From JAQBDA01 sp041301185 (GTDB taxonomy: Bacteria > Chloroflexota > Anaerolineae > Anaerolineales > UBA4823): a stretch of DNA of 6,296 nt. The translations under genes were made by a program, and so were the position numbers. The stretch covers positions 1 through 6,296 of the forward strand of contig JBFYSV010000259.1 of the NCBI GenBank assembly GCA_041301185.1, in the 5' to 3' direction. The notes below the pieces were generated by a model. It saw only the letters and a program-made list of their open reading frames with translations, searched no databases and had not been told where the DNA came from. Below are positions 1 to 5,295 of this stretch, piece by piece. Numbering within the stretch: the first letter of the stretch is position 1; each line of letters starts with the position of its first letter.

Positions 1-42
1 AAACACCCCCAATCCCCCCGAACTGCGTAAGTCCAACAACTT
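1..42. other. Non-coding left edge with an IS-end-like motif
   Basis: This short stretch lies beyond the folE stop codon and holds no gene. On the plus strand, positions 24-34 read TGCGTAAGTCC (minus strand GGACTTACGCA). From memory this resembles terminal inverted repeats of some insertion sequences in cyanobacteria and other bacteria, but neither a transposase nor a second end is visible, so it is only a hint. No convincing folE terminator hairpin is present. Confidence 0.2.
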
Positions 43-675
43 TTAAAGGATAGGATTCGAACCCCGGGCGATGTTGGCCAGAAACTCTTCTCGCGTCGGG
101 GGGTGCTTGCGGAACGCACCCAGCATGCAAGAGGTCGTCATCCGGGCGTCGTGCTTCTTCGCACCGCGCATCGTAGCGCACAGGTGCAAGCCCTCGATCA
201 CCACTGCCACTCCCCACGGGTGCACCTGCTCATTGAGGAACTCAGCGATCTGGCGGGTCATCCGCTCCTGCACCTGCAAGCGCCGGGCGAACATATCCAC
301 AATCCGGGGGATTTTGGATAACCCGACGATCTTCTCCCGCGGCAGGTAAGCCACGTGGGCGCGGCCCAGGAAAGGCAGCATATGGTGTTCGCACAGGCTG
401 TAAAACTCGATATCCCGCACCACCACCATCTCGTCGTAATTCTCTTCGAACAGCGCCCCGTTCAGGATAGTGTCCGGGTCCATCCGGTAGCCCTGCAACA
501 GCTCGTCGTACATGCGCGCCACGCGGTCCGGCGTGCGCTTCAGACCTTCCCGGTCGGGGTTTTCTCCGATCGCGATCAGAATCTGCCGCACTGCCTGGCG
601 GATTTCGTCCTGATCGATCTCGGGCGATTCCAGCAGACCGGCGATATCATGGATATCAGGTTTTTCATCCGTCAT
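43..675 (-). CDS. folE: GTP cyclohydrolase I (type IA)
   Basis: This enzyme converts GTP to 7,8-dihydroneopterin triphosphate, the first step of tetrahydrofolate (and pterin or queuosine precursor) synthesis in the cytoplasm. The 210-residue product has the family's usual length. The C-E-H-H motif at residues 95-98 supplies zinc ligands Cys95 and His98 and catalytic His97; Cys166 in the HLCATMRG segment is the third zinc ligand. The GLSKIPRIVDMFARRLQVQER core at 118-138 contains the conserved Gln136-Glu137 pair. The frame stays open upstream to 768, but the ATG at 675 is preferred because GAGGGG lies 5 nt upstream and the family N-terminus begins about there. The last six residues (GSNPIL) run past the usual end of the family and are encoded by an odd sequence containing a tRNA T-arm-like 11-mer. 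The gene is transcribed away from the operon and is probably unrelated to it functionally. Assignment is firm. Confidence 0.96.
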   Translation of the reverse strand: MTDEKPDIHDIAGLLESPEIDQDEIRQAVRQILIAIGENPDREGLKRTPDRVARMYDELLQGYRMDPDTILNGALFEENYDEMVVVRDIEFYSLCEHHMLPFLGRAHVAYLPREKIVGLSKIPRIVDMFARRLQVQERMTRQIAEFLNEQVHPWGVAVVIEGLHLCATMRGAKKHDARMTTSCMLGAFRKHPPTREEFLANIARGSNPIL

Positions 676-680
676 AATAA

Positions 681-686
681 CCCCTC
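681..686 (-). promoter_or_regulatory. Ribosome binding site deciding the folE start
   Basis: On the minus strand GAGGGG ends 5 nt before the ATG at 675. The in-frame upstream ATG codons (768 and 726) would add 31 or 17 residues unlike FolE, so this site settles the start. Confidence 0.8.
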
Positions 687-746
687 GCAATCTCAAAATG
701 GCCTCATTCTGCCGGTATTTTAACATAACCTGCCCGTAAAATTCTC

Positions 747-775
747 TTGACGTAATGTTGGATATCATATATAAT
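747..775 (+). promoter_or_regulatory. Sigma-70-type promoter of the catabolic operon
   Basis: The -35 element TTGACG (747-752) and -10 element TATAAT (770-775) are separated by exactly 17 bp, matching the consensus at 11 of 12 positions. Transcription would start near 782, leaving a leader of about 50 nt before the ATG at 833. This is the only strong promoter I see ahead of the six plus-strand genes. Confidence 0.85.
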
Positions 776-796
776 CTTGTAATGACAGGATTACAA
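768..796 (-). promoter_or_regulatory. Possible weak folE promoter overlapping the operator
   Basis: On the minus strand, TTGTAA (796-791) and TATATA (773-768) lie 17 bp apart, each matching the sigma-70 consensus at 4 of 6 positions. If used, folE would start near 761 with a leader of about 85 nt, and a repressor on the operator would cover its -35 box. No clearly better folE promoter is visible between 676 and 760, but the match is weak and the element could be a by-product of the AT-rich plus-strand promoter. Confidence 0.25.
777..796. promoter_or_regulatory. Perfect inverted repeat, candidate repressor operator
   Basis: TTGTAAT (777-783) and ATTACAA (790-796) are exact reverse complements around a 6-bp spacer (GACAGG). 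The repeat begins one base after the -10 box and spans the predicted start of transcription, a classic position for a repressor. The two-fold symmetry suits a dimeric helix-turn-helix regulator such as GntR, LacI or TetR type. No regulator gene lies in the window, so the family cannot be named. Confidence 0.65.
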
Positions 797-821
797 TCGC
801 TCGCCTGCCCGAGATTCTCTT

Positions 822-827
822 AAGGAG
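822..827 (+). promoter_or_regulatory. Ribosome binding site of the first operon gene
   Basis: AAGGAG lies 5 nt before the ATG at 833, a near-ideal Shine-Dalgarno sequence. It supports both the chosen start and efficient translation of the operon's first gene. Confidence 0.85.
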
Positions 828-832
828 TACAA

Positions 833-1864
833 ATGCCCAATAGCTTACGTGTCTGCCTGGTTGGCGCTGGACGAGCTGCAAAAGTCCACGCCAATTCGCT
901 GGTTCACCACACCCCAAAAGCCGAGCTGGTTGCCATCGTTGATCCCATCCCGGATGTTCTGCGCCAGACAGCGGAGCAATTTGGCGTGCAGAGCTACTAC
1001 ACCAGCCTGGTCGAAGCCATCCAAAACGTTGAATTCGATGCCGTGGTGATCACCACGCCTACCTTTACCCACAAAGACCTGGCTCTCACGGCTGCCGGTG
1101 CGGGCAAGCATATCTTCCTGGAAAAGCCCATGGCGCTTAACCTCCAGGAGTGCGATGCGATCATCCACTCTGCCACCCAAAACGGAGTGATCCTTCAGCT
1201 GGGCTTTATGCGCCGCTTCGACCCGGAGTTTGCGGAAGCCGAGCGCCGTATCCTGGCCGGGGCGATCGGGCAGCCGATGCTGATCAAGTCCCTCACCCAC
1301 GGCCCCGGCCTGCCGCCGCCCTGGGCGCGTGACCTGACCACCTCCAACGGCATGCTCGCGGAAGTCAACAGCCACGACTGGGACACCGTCCGCTGGTTGA
1401 TGGGCTCGAACTACGAGCGTGTCTATGTGGAGGTCGCCAACTTCAAAGGCGCTGCCCGCAACGTGGATACACCCAATTTCTACGATAACGTCCTGGTCAA
1501 TATCCGCTTCGAGAACGGCGGGCTGGGCAGCATCAGCGGCGTCTGCCCGTGCGATTACGGCTACGACGCCCGGGTCGAGATCGTCGGCGAAAAGGGCATC
1601 CTGCAGATTGGCGAGCTGAAAGGTCAGGCGGTGCTCATCTGTACCGATCGCGACCAGGGACTGATCACTCCCATCTACCGCACCTGGCCGGAACGCTTCG
1701 CCTGGGGCTATATCCGCGAGATGGAGCACTTTGTCGATTCCAGCCTCACCGGCACGCCCCCCAAGGTAGGCGGTGCGGAAGGGCGCTGGGCAGTGGCGGG
1801 GGTCTTGGCTGGCACCCGCTCCTTCCTGGAAGAGCGCCCGGTCTATCTCAACGAGGTCCTGTAA
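833..1864 (+). CDS. Gfo/Idh/MocA family oxidoreductase, inositol 2-dehydrogenase-like
   Basis: This is a cytoplasmic NAD(P)-dependent dehydrogenase of 343 residues, expected to oxidise a ring or chain hydroxyl of a polyol, sugar or sugar acid to a ketone. The N-terminal Rossmann domain starts with VGAGRAAKVH (residues 10-19). Asp37 at the end of the second strand suggests a preference for NAD. The family signature EKP is at 97-99, with Lys98 the expected catalytic lysine. GFMRRFDP (124-131) resembles inositol dehydrogenases (IolG). His181 in the EVNSHDWD segment matches the IolG catalytic histidine, but the residue four before it is Glu177, where IolG of Bacillus has Asp. It is the first gene of the operon, 4 nt ahead of the alcohol dehydrogenase. 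The family is certain; the substrate is not, and naming it iolG would go too far because Gfo/Idh/MocA proteins vary widely. Confidence 0.92.
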   Translation: MPNSLRVCLVGAGRAAKVHANSLVHHTPKAELVAIVDPIPDVLRQTAEQFGVQSYYTSLVEAIQNVEFDAVVITTPTFTHKDLALTAAGAGKHIFLEKPMALNLQECDAIIHSATQNGVILQLGFMRRFDPEFAEAERRILAGAIGQPMLIKSLTHGPGLPPPWARDLTTSNGMLAEVNSHDWDTVRWLMGSNYERVYVEVANFKGAARNVDTPNFYDNVLVNIRFENGGLGSISGVCPCDYGYDARVEIVGEKGILQIGELKGQAVLICTDRDQGLITPIYRTWPERFAWGYIREMEHFVDSSLTGTPPKVGGAEGRWAVAGVLAGTRSFLEERPVYLNEVL

Positions 1865-1868
1865 CCCC

Positions 1869-2933
1869 ATGAGCACCCAGGATATGAGAGCCATCGTTTA
1901 TCACGGTCCGCAAGACCTGCGCCTGGAGCAGGTCGCCCTGCCTGAGATCGCCCCCGATGAGGCTTTGCTCAAAGTGGGCAGCTCCAGCATCTGCGGCACT
2001 GACCTGCGCATTTACCACGGCGCCCACCGCATGTACCAGCCCGGCACCGTGCGCATCCCCGGGCATGAAGTGGCAGGAGAGATCGTCCAGGTGGGCGCCC
2101 ATGTGACCGGCTTGCAGCCCGGGCAGCACGTCTTCATCGCCCCCAATATGGGCTGCGGGCATTGCCCGGAGTGCATCTCCGGGCGTAATAATCTATGCGC
2201 AAATTACACCGCCGTTGGGATCAATCTGGACGGCTCGTTTGCCGAGTACATGCGGATTCCGGCTGCCGCCATCCGCCAGGGCAACCTGATCCCCATCAGA
2301 CAGGAATTGGACCCTGCCGAAGCCGCGTTGATCGAGCCTTTCGCCTGCGTGCTGCGCGGTCAGGAAGCAACCAACGTCCATGTCGGCGATAGCGTCCTGG
2401 TGGTGGGAGCAGGACCGATCGGTATCATGCACGCCCTGCTGGCTCAGCTGCGCGGCGCCAGCAGGGTCATCCTCAGCGAGCTTCTCCCCGACCGGCTGGC
2501 TCAAGCCCGCCAGTTCGGTGATTTCCGCCTGGTCAACCCGACAGAAGAAGACCTGGCGCAAGCCGTCATGCAAGAGACCCACAACCGCGGCGCGGATGTG
2601 ATCTTGATAGCCGCCCCCGCCCATCGCGCCCAGGAGCAAGCCCTTGATTTAGCTGCCATCGGCGGGCGGATCAACCTGTTCGGCGGCTTGCCCAAAGACC
2701 GCCCAACGATTACCTTTAACTCCAACACTGTCCACTATAAAGAGCTGGTCGTCACCGGCACCACCGCCTGCAGCACCTACGATTGCTGGCAGGCAGCCGA
2801 GATTGTCCTTTCCCGTCGCGTCGATCTTTCGCCCATGATCAGCGCTCGCTTCTCTTTCAGCCAGGTAGCCCAGGCATTTGCCCTGGCAGAAGACCGAAGT
2901 GCTCTCAAAGTTGTCTTCGACCCGGCAATCTAA
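1869..2933 (+). CDS. Zinc-dependent MDR alcohol dehydrogenase, sorbitol/iditol dehydrogenase-like
   Basis: This 354-residue medium-chain dehydrogenase/reductase should oxidise a secondary alcohol of a polyol or reduce the corresponding ketone. Catalytic-zinc residues are Cys42 (CGTD), His66-Glu67 (GHE) and Glu156 (EPFACVLRG). The structural-zinc loop has four cysteines, Cys96, Cys99, Cys102 and Cys110. The Rossmann motif GAGPIG is at 180-185, and the acidic residue in SELLPDR after the second strand suggests NAD rather than NADP. The start at 1869 follows the previous stop by 4 nt, with GAGGT at 1853-1857 as a somewhat distant ribosome binding site; the ATG at 1884 (MRAIVYHG, the common N-terminus of this family) is a real alternative. 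The frame is open upstream to 1773, but only inside the preceding gene. Pairing with the IolG-like gene suggests two successive oxidations of one substrate. The exact substrate cannot be read from sequence. Confidence 0.92.
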   Translation: MSTQDMRAIVYHGPQDLRLEQVALPEIAPDEALLKVGSSSICGTDLRIYHGAHRMYQPGTVRIPGHEVAGEIVQVGAHVTGLQPGQHVFIAPNMGCGHCPECISGRNNLCANYTAVGINLDGSFAEYMRIPAAAIRQGNLIPIRQELDPAEAALIEPFACVLRGQEATNVHVGDSVLVVGAGPIGIMHALLAQLRGASRVILSELLPDRLAQARQFGDFRLVNPTEEDLAQAVMQETHNRGADVILIAAPAHRAQEQALDLAAIGGRINLFGGLPKDRPTITFNSNTVHYKELVVTGTTACSTYDCWQAAEIVLSRRVDLSPMISARFSFSQVAQAFALAEDRSALKVVFDPAI

Positions 2934-2935
2934 CC

Positions 2936-2962
2936 GGATTGTGTGAGTTCCAATCCTTTTTT
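2936..2962 (+). terminator. Weak intrinsic terminator or attenuator inside the operon
   Basis: GGATTG (2936-2941) and CAATCC (2951-2956) form a perfect 6-bp stem with a 9-nt loop, followed directly by six T (2957-2962). It starts 2 nt after the alcohol dehydrogenase stop. The short stem suggests partial termination, which would lower expression of the four downstream genes relative to the first two. Confidence 0.45.
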
Positions 2963-2975
2963 GATGCGCTCACCC

Positions 2976-2981
2976 GAGGAG
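2976..2981 (+). promoter_or_regulatory. Ribosome binding site of the cupin isomerase gene
   Basis: GAGGAG lies 5 nt before the ATG at 2987. It selects this start over the in-frame ATG at 2783, which would add 68 residues read out of frame from the end of the alcohol dehydrogenase gene. Confidence 0.85.
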
Positions 2982-2986
2982 CTAAT

Positions 2987-3586
2987 ATGCCAGAAGATAC
3001 CCACTACCCCTTCACCTTCGATGTCTTGCACGGTGAGGATATCCTGCTCAGCCAGCATGATAGCCACATCGTGCGCCGCCTGTCCAGCATGAAGAGCCAA
3101 TTTCTGGATCAGAACACCTACCAGCACATGCTGGAAGCCAACGACCAGGTGCTCTACGAAGTCTACGAGATCCGCCGCCCGGAGGTCGCTGGCGAGCTGC
3201 TCCAGGGCATCTCCATCGTCCATCCTGGCAAAGTGGGCGACGAGTATTATATGACCAAAGGACATTTCCACACTGTCCTGGATACCGGCGAAGTGTATTA
3301 CTGCCTGCGCGGCGAAGGCTATATGGTCATGGAGAACCCGGAAGGCGAGTGGGCTGTTGAGCCGCTCTCCCCGCAGAAGGTGCTCTACGTCCCGCCGCGC
3401 TGGGCGCACCGCTCGGTGAACTCCAGTTCATCGGAAGACCTGGTCACATTCTTCGTCTATCCCGGGGATGCCGGGCACGATTACGGCTCGATCGAAGTCC
3501 AGGGATTTCGAAAGCTGGTGCTGGATTCTGGCGGCGCGCCAGCCATCGTCGATAACCCCCGCTGGCTGCCGCCGGAGGCCCGTTAA
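2987..3586 (+). CDS. Cupin-type glucose-6-phosphate isomerase homologue
   Basis: The 199-residue product belongs to the metal-dependent cupin phosphoglucose isomerase family, best known from Pyrococcus and Thermococcus and unrelated to the bacterial Pgi fold. Those enzymes interconvert glucose 6-phosphate and fructose 6-phosphate. The metal site is intact: His93 and His95 in TKGHFH, Glu102 in TGEVYYCLRGEGYMVM, and His141 in YVPPRWAHRSVN. The family tail YPGDAGHDYG is present near residues 168-177. Length is close to the archaeal enzymes (about 190). The start is fixed by GAGGAG 5 nt upstream. The gene lies between polyol dehydrogenases and a hydroxyacid dehydrogenase with no kinase nearby, so the substrate may be a keto sugar, sugar acid or other sugar derivative instead of glucose 6-phosphate; that is inference. 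Its stop overlaps the next start. Family assignment is firm, substrate open. Confidence 0.9.
   Translation: MPEDTHYPFTFDVLHGEDILLSQHDSHIVRRLSSMKSQFLDQNTYQHMLEANDQVLYEVYEIRRPEVAGELLQGISIVHPGKVGDEYYMTKGHFHTVLDTGEVYYCLRGEGYMVMENPEGEWAVEPLSPQKVLYVPPRWAHRSVNSSSSEDLVTFFVYPGDAGHDYGSIEVQGFRKLVLDSGGAPAIVDNPRWLPPEAR
3574..3578 (+). promoter_or_regulatory. Ribosome binding site within the isomerase gene end
   Basis: GGAGG sits 7 nt before the ATG at 3586, inside the last codons of the isomerase gene. With the TAATG stop/start overlap it points to translational coupling of the two genes, and it favours this start over the in-frame ATG at 3607 (MRVLVTPTSF). Confidence 0.75.
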
Positions 3587-4557
3587 TGCCCGCCGACCTG
3601 AAACAGATGCGCGTCCTGGTGACGCCCACCTCCTTCGCCAAAAACGATGCCCCACTGCGGGCGGCATTAGAGAACGAAGTTGGTGAGGTCGTCTATAACG
3701 TAAGTGGTAAGCCTCTTTCAGCAGATGAGCTGGCACAACTTCTACCAGGCATCGATGGCTATATCGCCGGGCTGGATGCCATCGATCGCACCGCCCTGGC
3801 CTCCGCAGACCGCTTGAAGGTCATCGCCCGTTATGGGGTGGGCGTGGATGCGGTTGATCTGCAGGCAGCCCGCGACAAGGGCATTGTGGTCACCAATACC
3901 CCCGGCGCAAACTCCGTCTCCGTGGCTGAGCTGGCAGTCGGTCTGATCCTTTCTCTGGCGCGCAACATCCCAGCCGCCATAACAGCTACCCGTTCCGGCG
4001 AGTGGCCGCGCCTGGCAGGCGTCTCGCTGGAAGGTAAAGCGGTCGGGCTGGTCGGGTTTGGCTCGATCGGGCAGCAGGTAACCCGCCGCCTGAGCGGTTT
4101 CGACTGCACCCTGCTCGCCTACGACCCAATCACCCCCGAAAGCCGGGCTGCTGAATTGGGTGTGAAGTTGCTCCCCCTGGAAGAACTGGCCTCCCAGGCC
4201 GATTTCCTCTCCCTACACTGCCCGCTCACCAGCGAAACACGTGGCATGGTCAACGCTGCCTTCCTGCAGGCGATGAAACCGGGCGCTTTCCTGGTCAACA
4301 CCGCTCGCGGCGAGCTGGTCGATGAAGCCGCCCTGCTTGCCGCCCTGGATTCAGGTCAGCTGCGCGGCGCGGCTCTGGACGTATTCTCCAACCAGCCGCC
4401 CGCCACAGACAACCCCCTGCTCAACCACCCGCGCCTCCTTGCCACCCCCCACATGGGTGCCCACACCGATGGCGCCACCCGTGCCATGGGCTGGATGGCT
4501 ACGCATGACTGCCTGGCAGTCTTGCGCGGCGACGAGCCCCAGTTCCGGGTTGGATAA
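3586..4557 (+). CDS. D-2-hydroxyacid dehydrogenase, phosphoglycerate dehydrogenase-like
   Basis: This 323-residue protein is of the short (no ACT domain) D-isomer-specific 2-hydroxyacid dehydrogenase type, which interconverts 2-hydroxyacids and 2-ketoacids with NAD(P). Residues 77-88 (LKVIARYGVGVD) and 103-115 (TNTPGANSVSVAE) are typical of the substrate domain. GFGSIG at 157-162 is the nucleotide motif, with Asp180 after the second strand suggesting NAD. NTARGELVDE (238-247) holds catalytic Arg241, and TPHMGAHT holds His289. The position of the catalytic Glu, 29 residues after the Arg as in E. coli SerA, is Gln270 (DVFSNQPP). Activity may therefore be altered or slow, or the substrate unusual. 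The gene overlaps the previous stop by 1 nt and is probably translated by coupling. A serine-synthesis role is unlikely given the neighbours. Family firm, substrate unknown. Confidence 0.9.
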   Translation: MPADLKQMRVLVTPTSFAKNDAPLRAALENEVGEVVYNVSGKPLSADELAQLLPGIDGYIAGLDAIDRTALASADRLKVIARYGVGVDAVDLQAARDKGIVVTNTPGANSVSVAELAVGLILSLARNIPAAITATRSGEWPRLAGVSLEGKAVGLVGFGSIGQQVTRRLSGFDCTLLAYDPITPESRAAELGVKLLPLEELASQADFLSLHCPLTSETRGMVNAAFLQAMKPGAFLVNTARGELVDEAALLAALDSGQLRGAALDVFSNQPPATDNPLLNHPRLLATPHMGAHTDGATRAMGWMATHDCLAVLRGDEPQFRVG

Positions 4558-4590
4558 CCTGAACCTAACTCAAAGAAAAGAGATCGACTG

Positions 4591-5238
4591 ATGACAAAAA
4601 CTGAGACTCTCGCCAAAATCAAACAGCTCGGCTTGCTGGCGGTCATCCGCGGCCCATCCCCCGAGCTGACCCTGAAAATGGTTGATGCCCTGATGGCAGG
4701 CGGTGTGTACGGTATCGAAATCACCTACTCCACCCCCAACGCCCCAGAAGTGGTTCATTCTTTAGCCCAAAAATATGGGCAGGAGATTATGCTTGGCATG
4801 GGCACGCTGGTCGAGCCCGAGCAGGCAGCCGAGGCGGTCCAGGCGGGAGCGAATTTCCTGGTCAGCCCGCATTGCGAGAAGACCTTAGCCGAAGCAATGG
4901 TCGCCACCGGTTTGCCGGTGATGATCGGCGCCCTGACCCCCACCGAGGTGATGCAGGCATATCGCTACGGCTCGGATGTTGTCAAGATATTCCCCGGCTC
5001 GCTGGTCGGACCGGACTATATCAAGACCCTGCGCGGCCCCTACCCCTACATCCCCATGATGCCGACCGGTGGGGTCAATGTTGAAAACATTGCCGACTGG
5101 TTTGCCGCCGGCGTGTTTGCTGTCGGCGCGGGCAGCAACCTTTGCCCCACCGCCTGGGCCAAAGCCGGGCGTTTTGACGATATCACCGCCACTGCCCGCT
5201 CCTTTGTGGAGGCAGTCAACAATGCCAAACCAGCCTAG
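4591..5238 (+). CDS. 2-keto-3-deoxy-phosphosugar-acid aldolase (KDPG/KDPGal type)
   Basis: This 215-residue class I aldolase is of the Eda/DgoA family, TIM-barrel lyases that split 2-keto-3-deoxy-6-phospho acids into pyruvate and glyceraldehyde 3-phosphate. The Schiff-base lysine is Lys132 in VVKIFPGSLVGP and the general base is Glu43 in GIEITYSTP. GMGT at 69-72 and PTGGV at 158-162 line the active site. It mixes features: the arginine of Eda's EVTLRT motif is Ser47, more like DgoA's IPLNSP, and LAVIRG and GPDYIKTL also resemble DgoA, yet Thr159 matches Eda, where DgoA has Val. The substrate may thus be a KDPGal-like, non-phosphorylated or otherwise different 2-keto-3-deoxy acid. The start has only a purine-rich AAAAGAGA upstream (around 4576-4583) and lies 33 nt after the previous stop. 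It is probably the carbon-carbon cleavage step of the operon's pathway. Confidence 0.88.
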   Translation: MTKTETLAKIKQLGLLAVIRGPSPELTLKMVDALMAGGVYGIEITYSTPNAPEVVHSLAQKYGQEIMLGMGTLVEPEQAAEAVQAGANFLVSPHCEKTLAEAMVATGLPVMIGALTPTEVMQAYRYGSDVVKIFPGSLVGPDYIKTLRGPYPYIPMMPTGGVNVENIADWFAAGVFAVGAGSNLCPTAWAKAGRFDDITATARSFVEAVNNAKPA

Positions 5239-5277
5239 GCAGCCTCAAACCTCCCCACTCTAGCCACATTGCCCTCA

Positions 5278-5284
5278 TAAGGAG
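5278..5284 (+). promoter_or_regulatory. Ribosome binding site of the AroE-like gene
   Basis: TAAGGAG is 11 nt from the ATG at 5296, a little farther than usual but still usable. The preceding 39 nt after the aldolase stop show no promoter or terminator. Confidence 0.65.
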
Positions 5285-5295
5285 AGTTATCCGCA

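Noticed and set aside
53..63. tRNA gene on the minus strand, suggested by GGTTCGAATCC
   Set aside because: The T-stem pairs at only three of five positions (one a wobble), and no anticodon arm, D-arm or acceptor stem can be drawn. The sequence is also in frame with folE.
643..657. GATATC-ATG-GATATC repeat as an operator
   Set aside because: It lies inside the folE coding sequence (residues 7-11, D-I-H-D-I), is explained by the codons, and is not placed near a promoter.
800..813. CTCG-N6-CGAG hairpin in the operon leader
   Set aside because: It has only 4 bp of stem with no T-run and no riboswitch-like structure. The roughly 50-nt leader is too short for a known riboswitch.
845..1894. Long open frame (349 codons) on the minus strand opposite the first dehydrogenase gene
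   Set aside because: The plus-strand protein has clear family motifs, a strong ribosome binding site and a promoter. The antisense product has no recognisable domain and arises from the GC-rich third-position bias of the real gene.
2783..2986. 68-residue N-terminal extension of the cupin isomerase
   Set aside because: It overlaps the end of the alcohol dehydrogenase gene in another frame, has no family similarity, and the ATG at 2987 has an ideal ribosome binding site and gives the normal family length.
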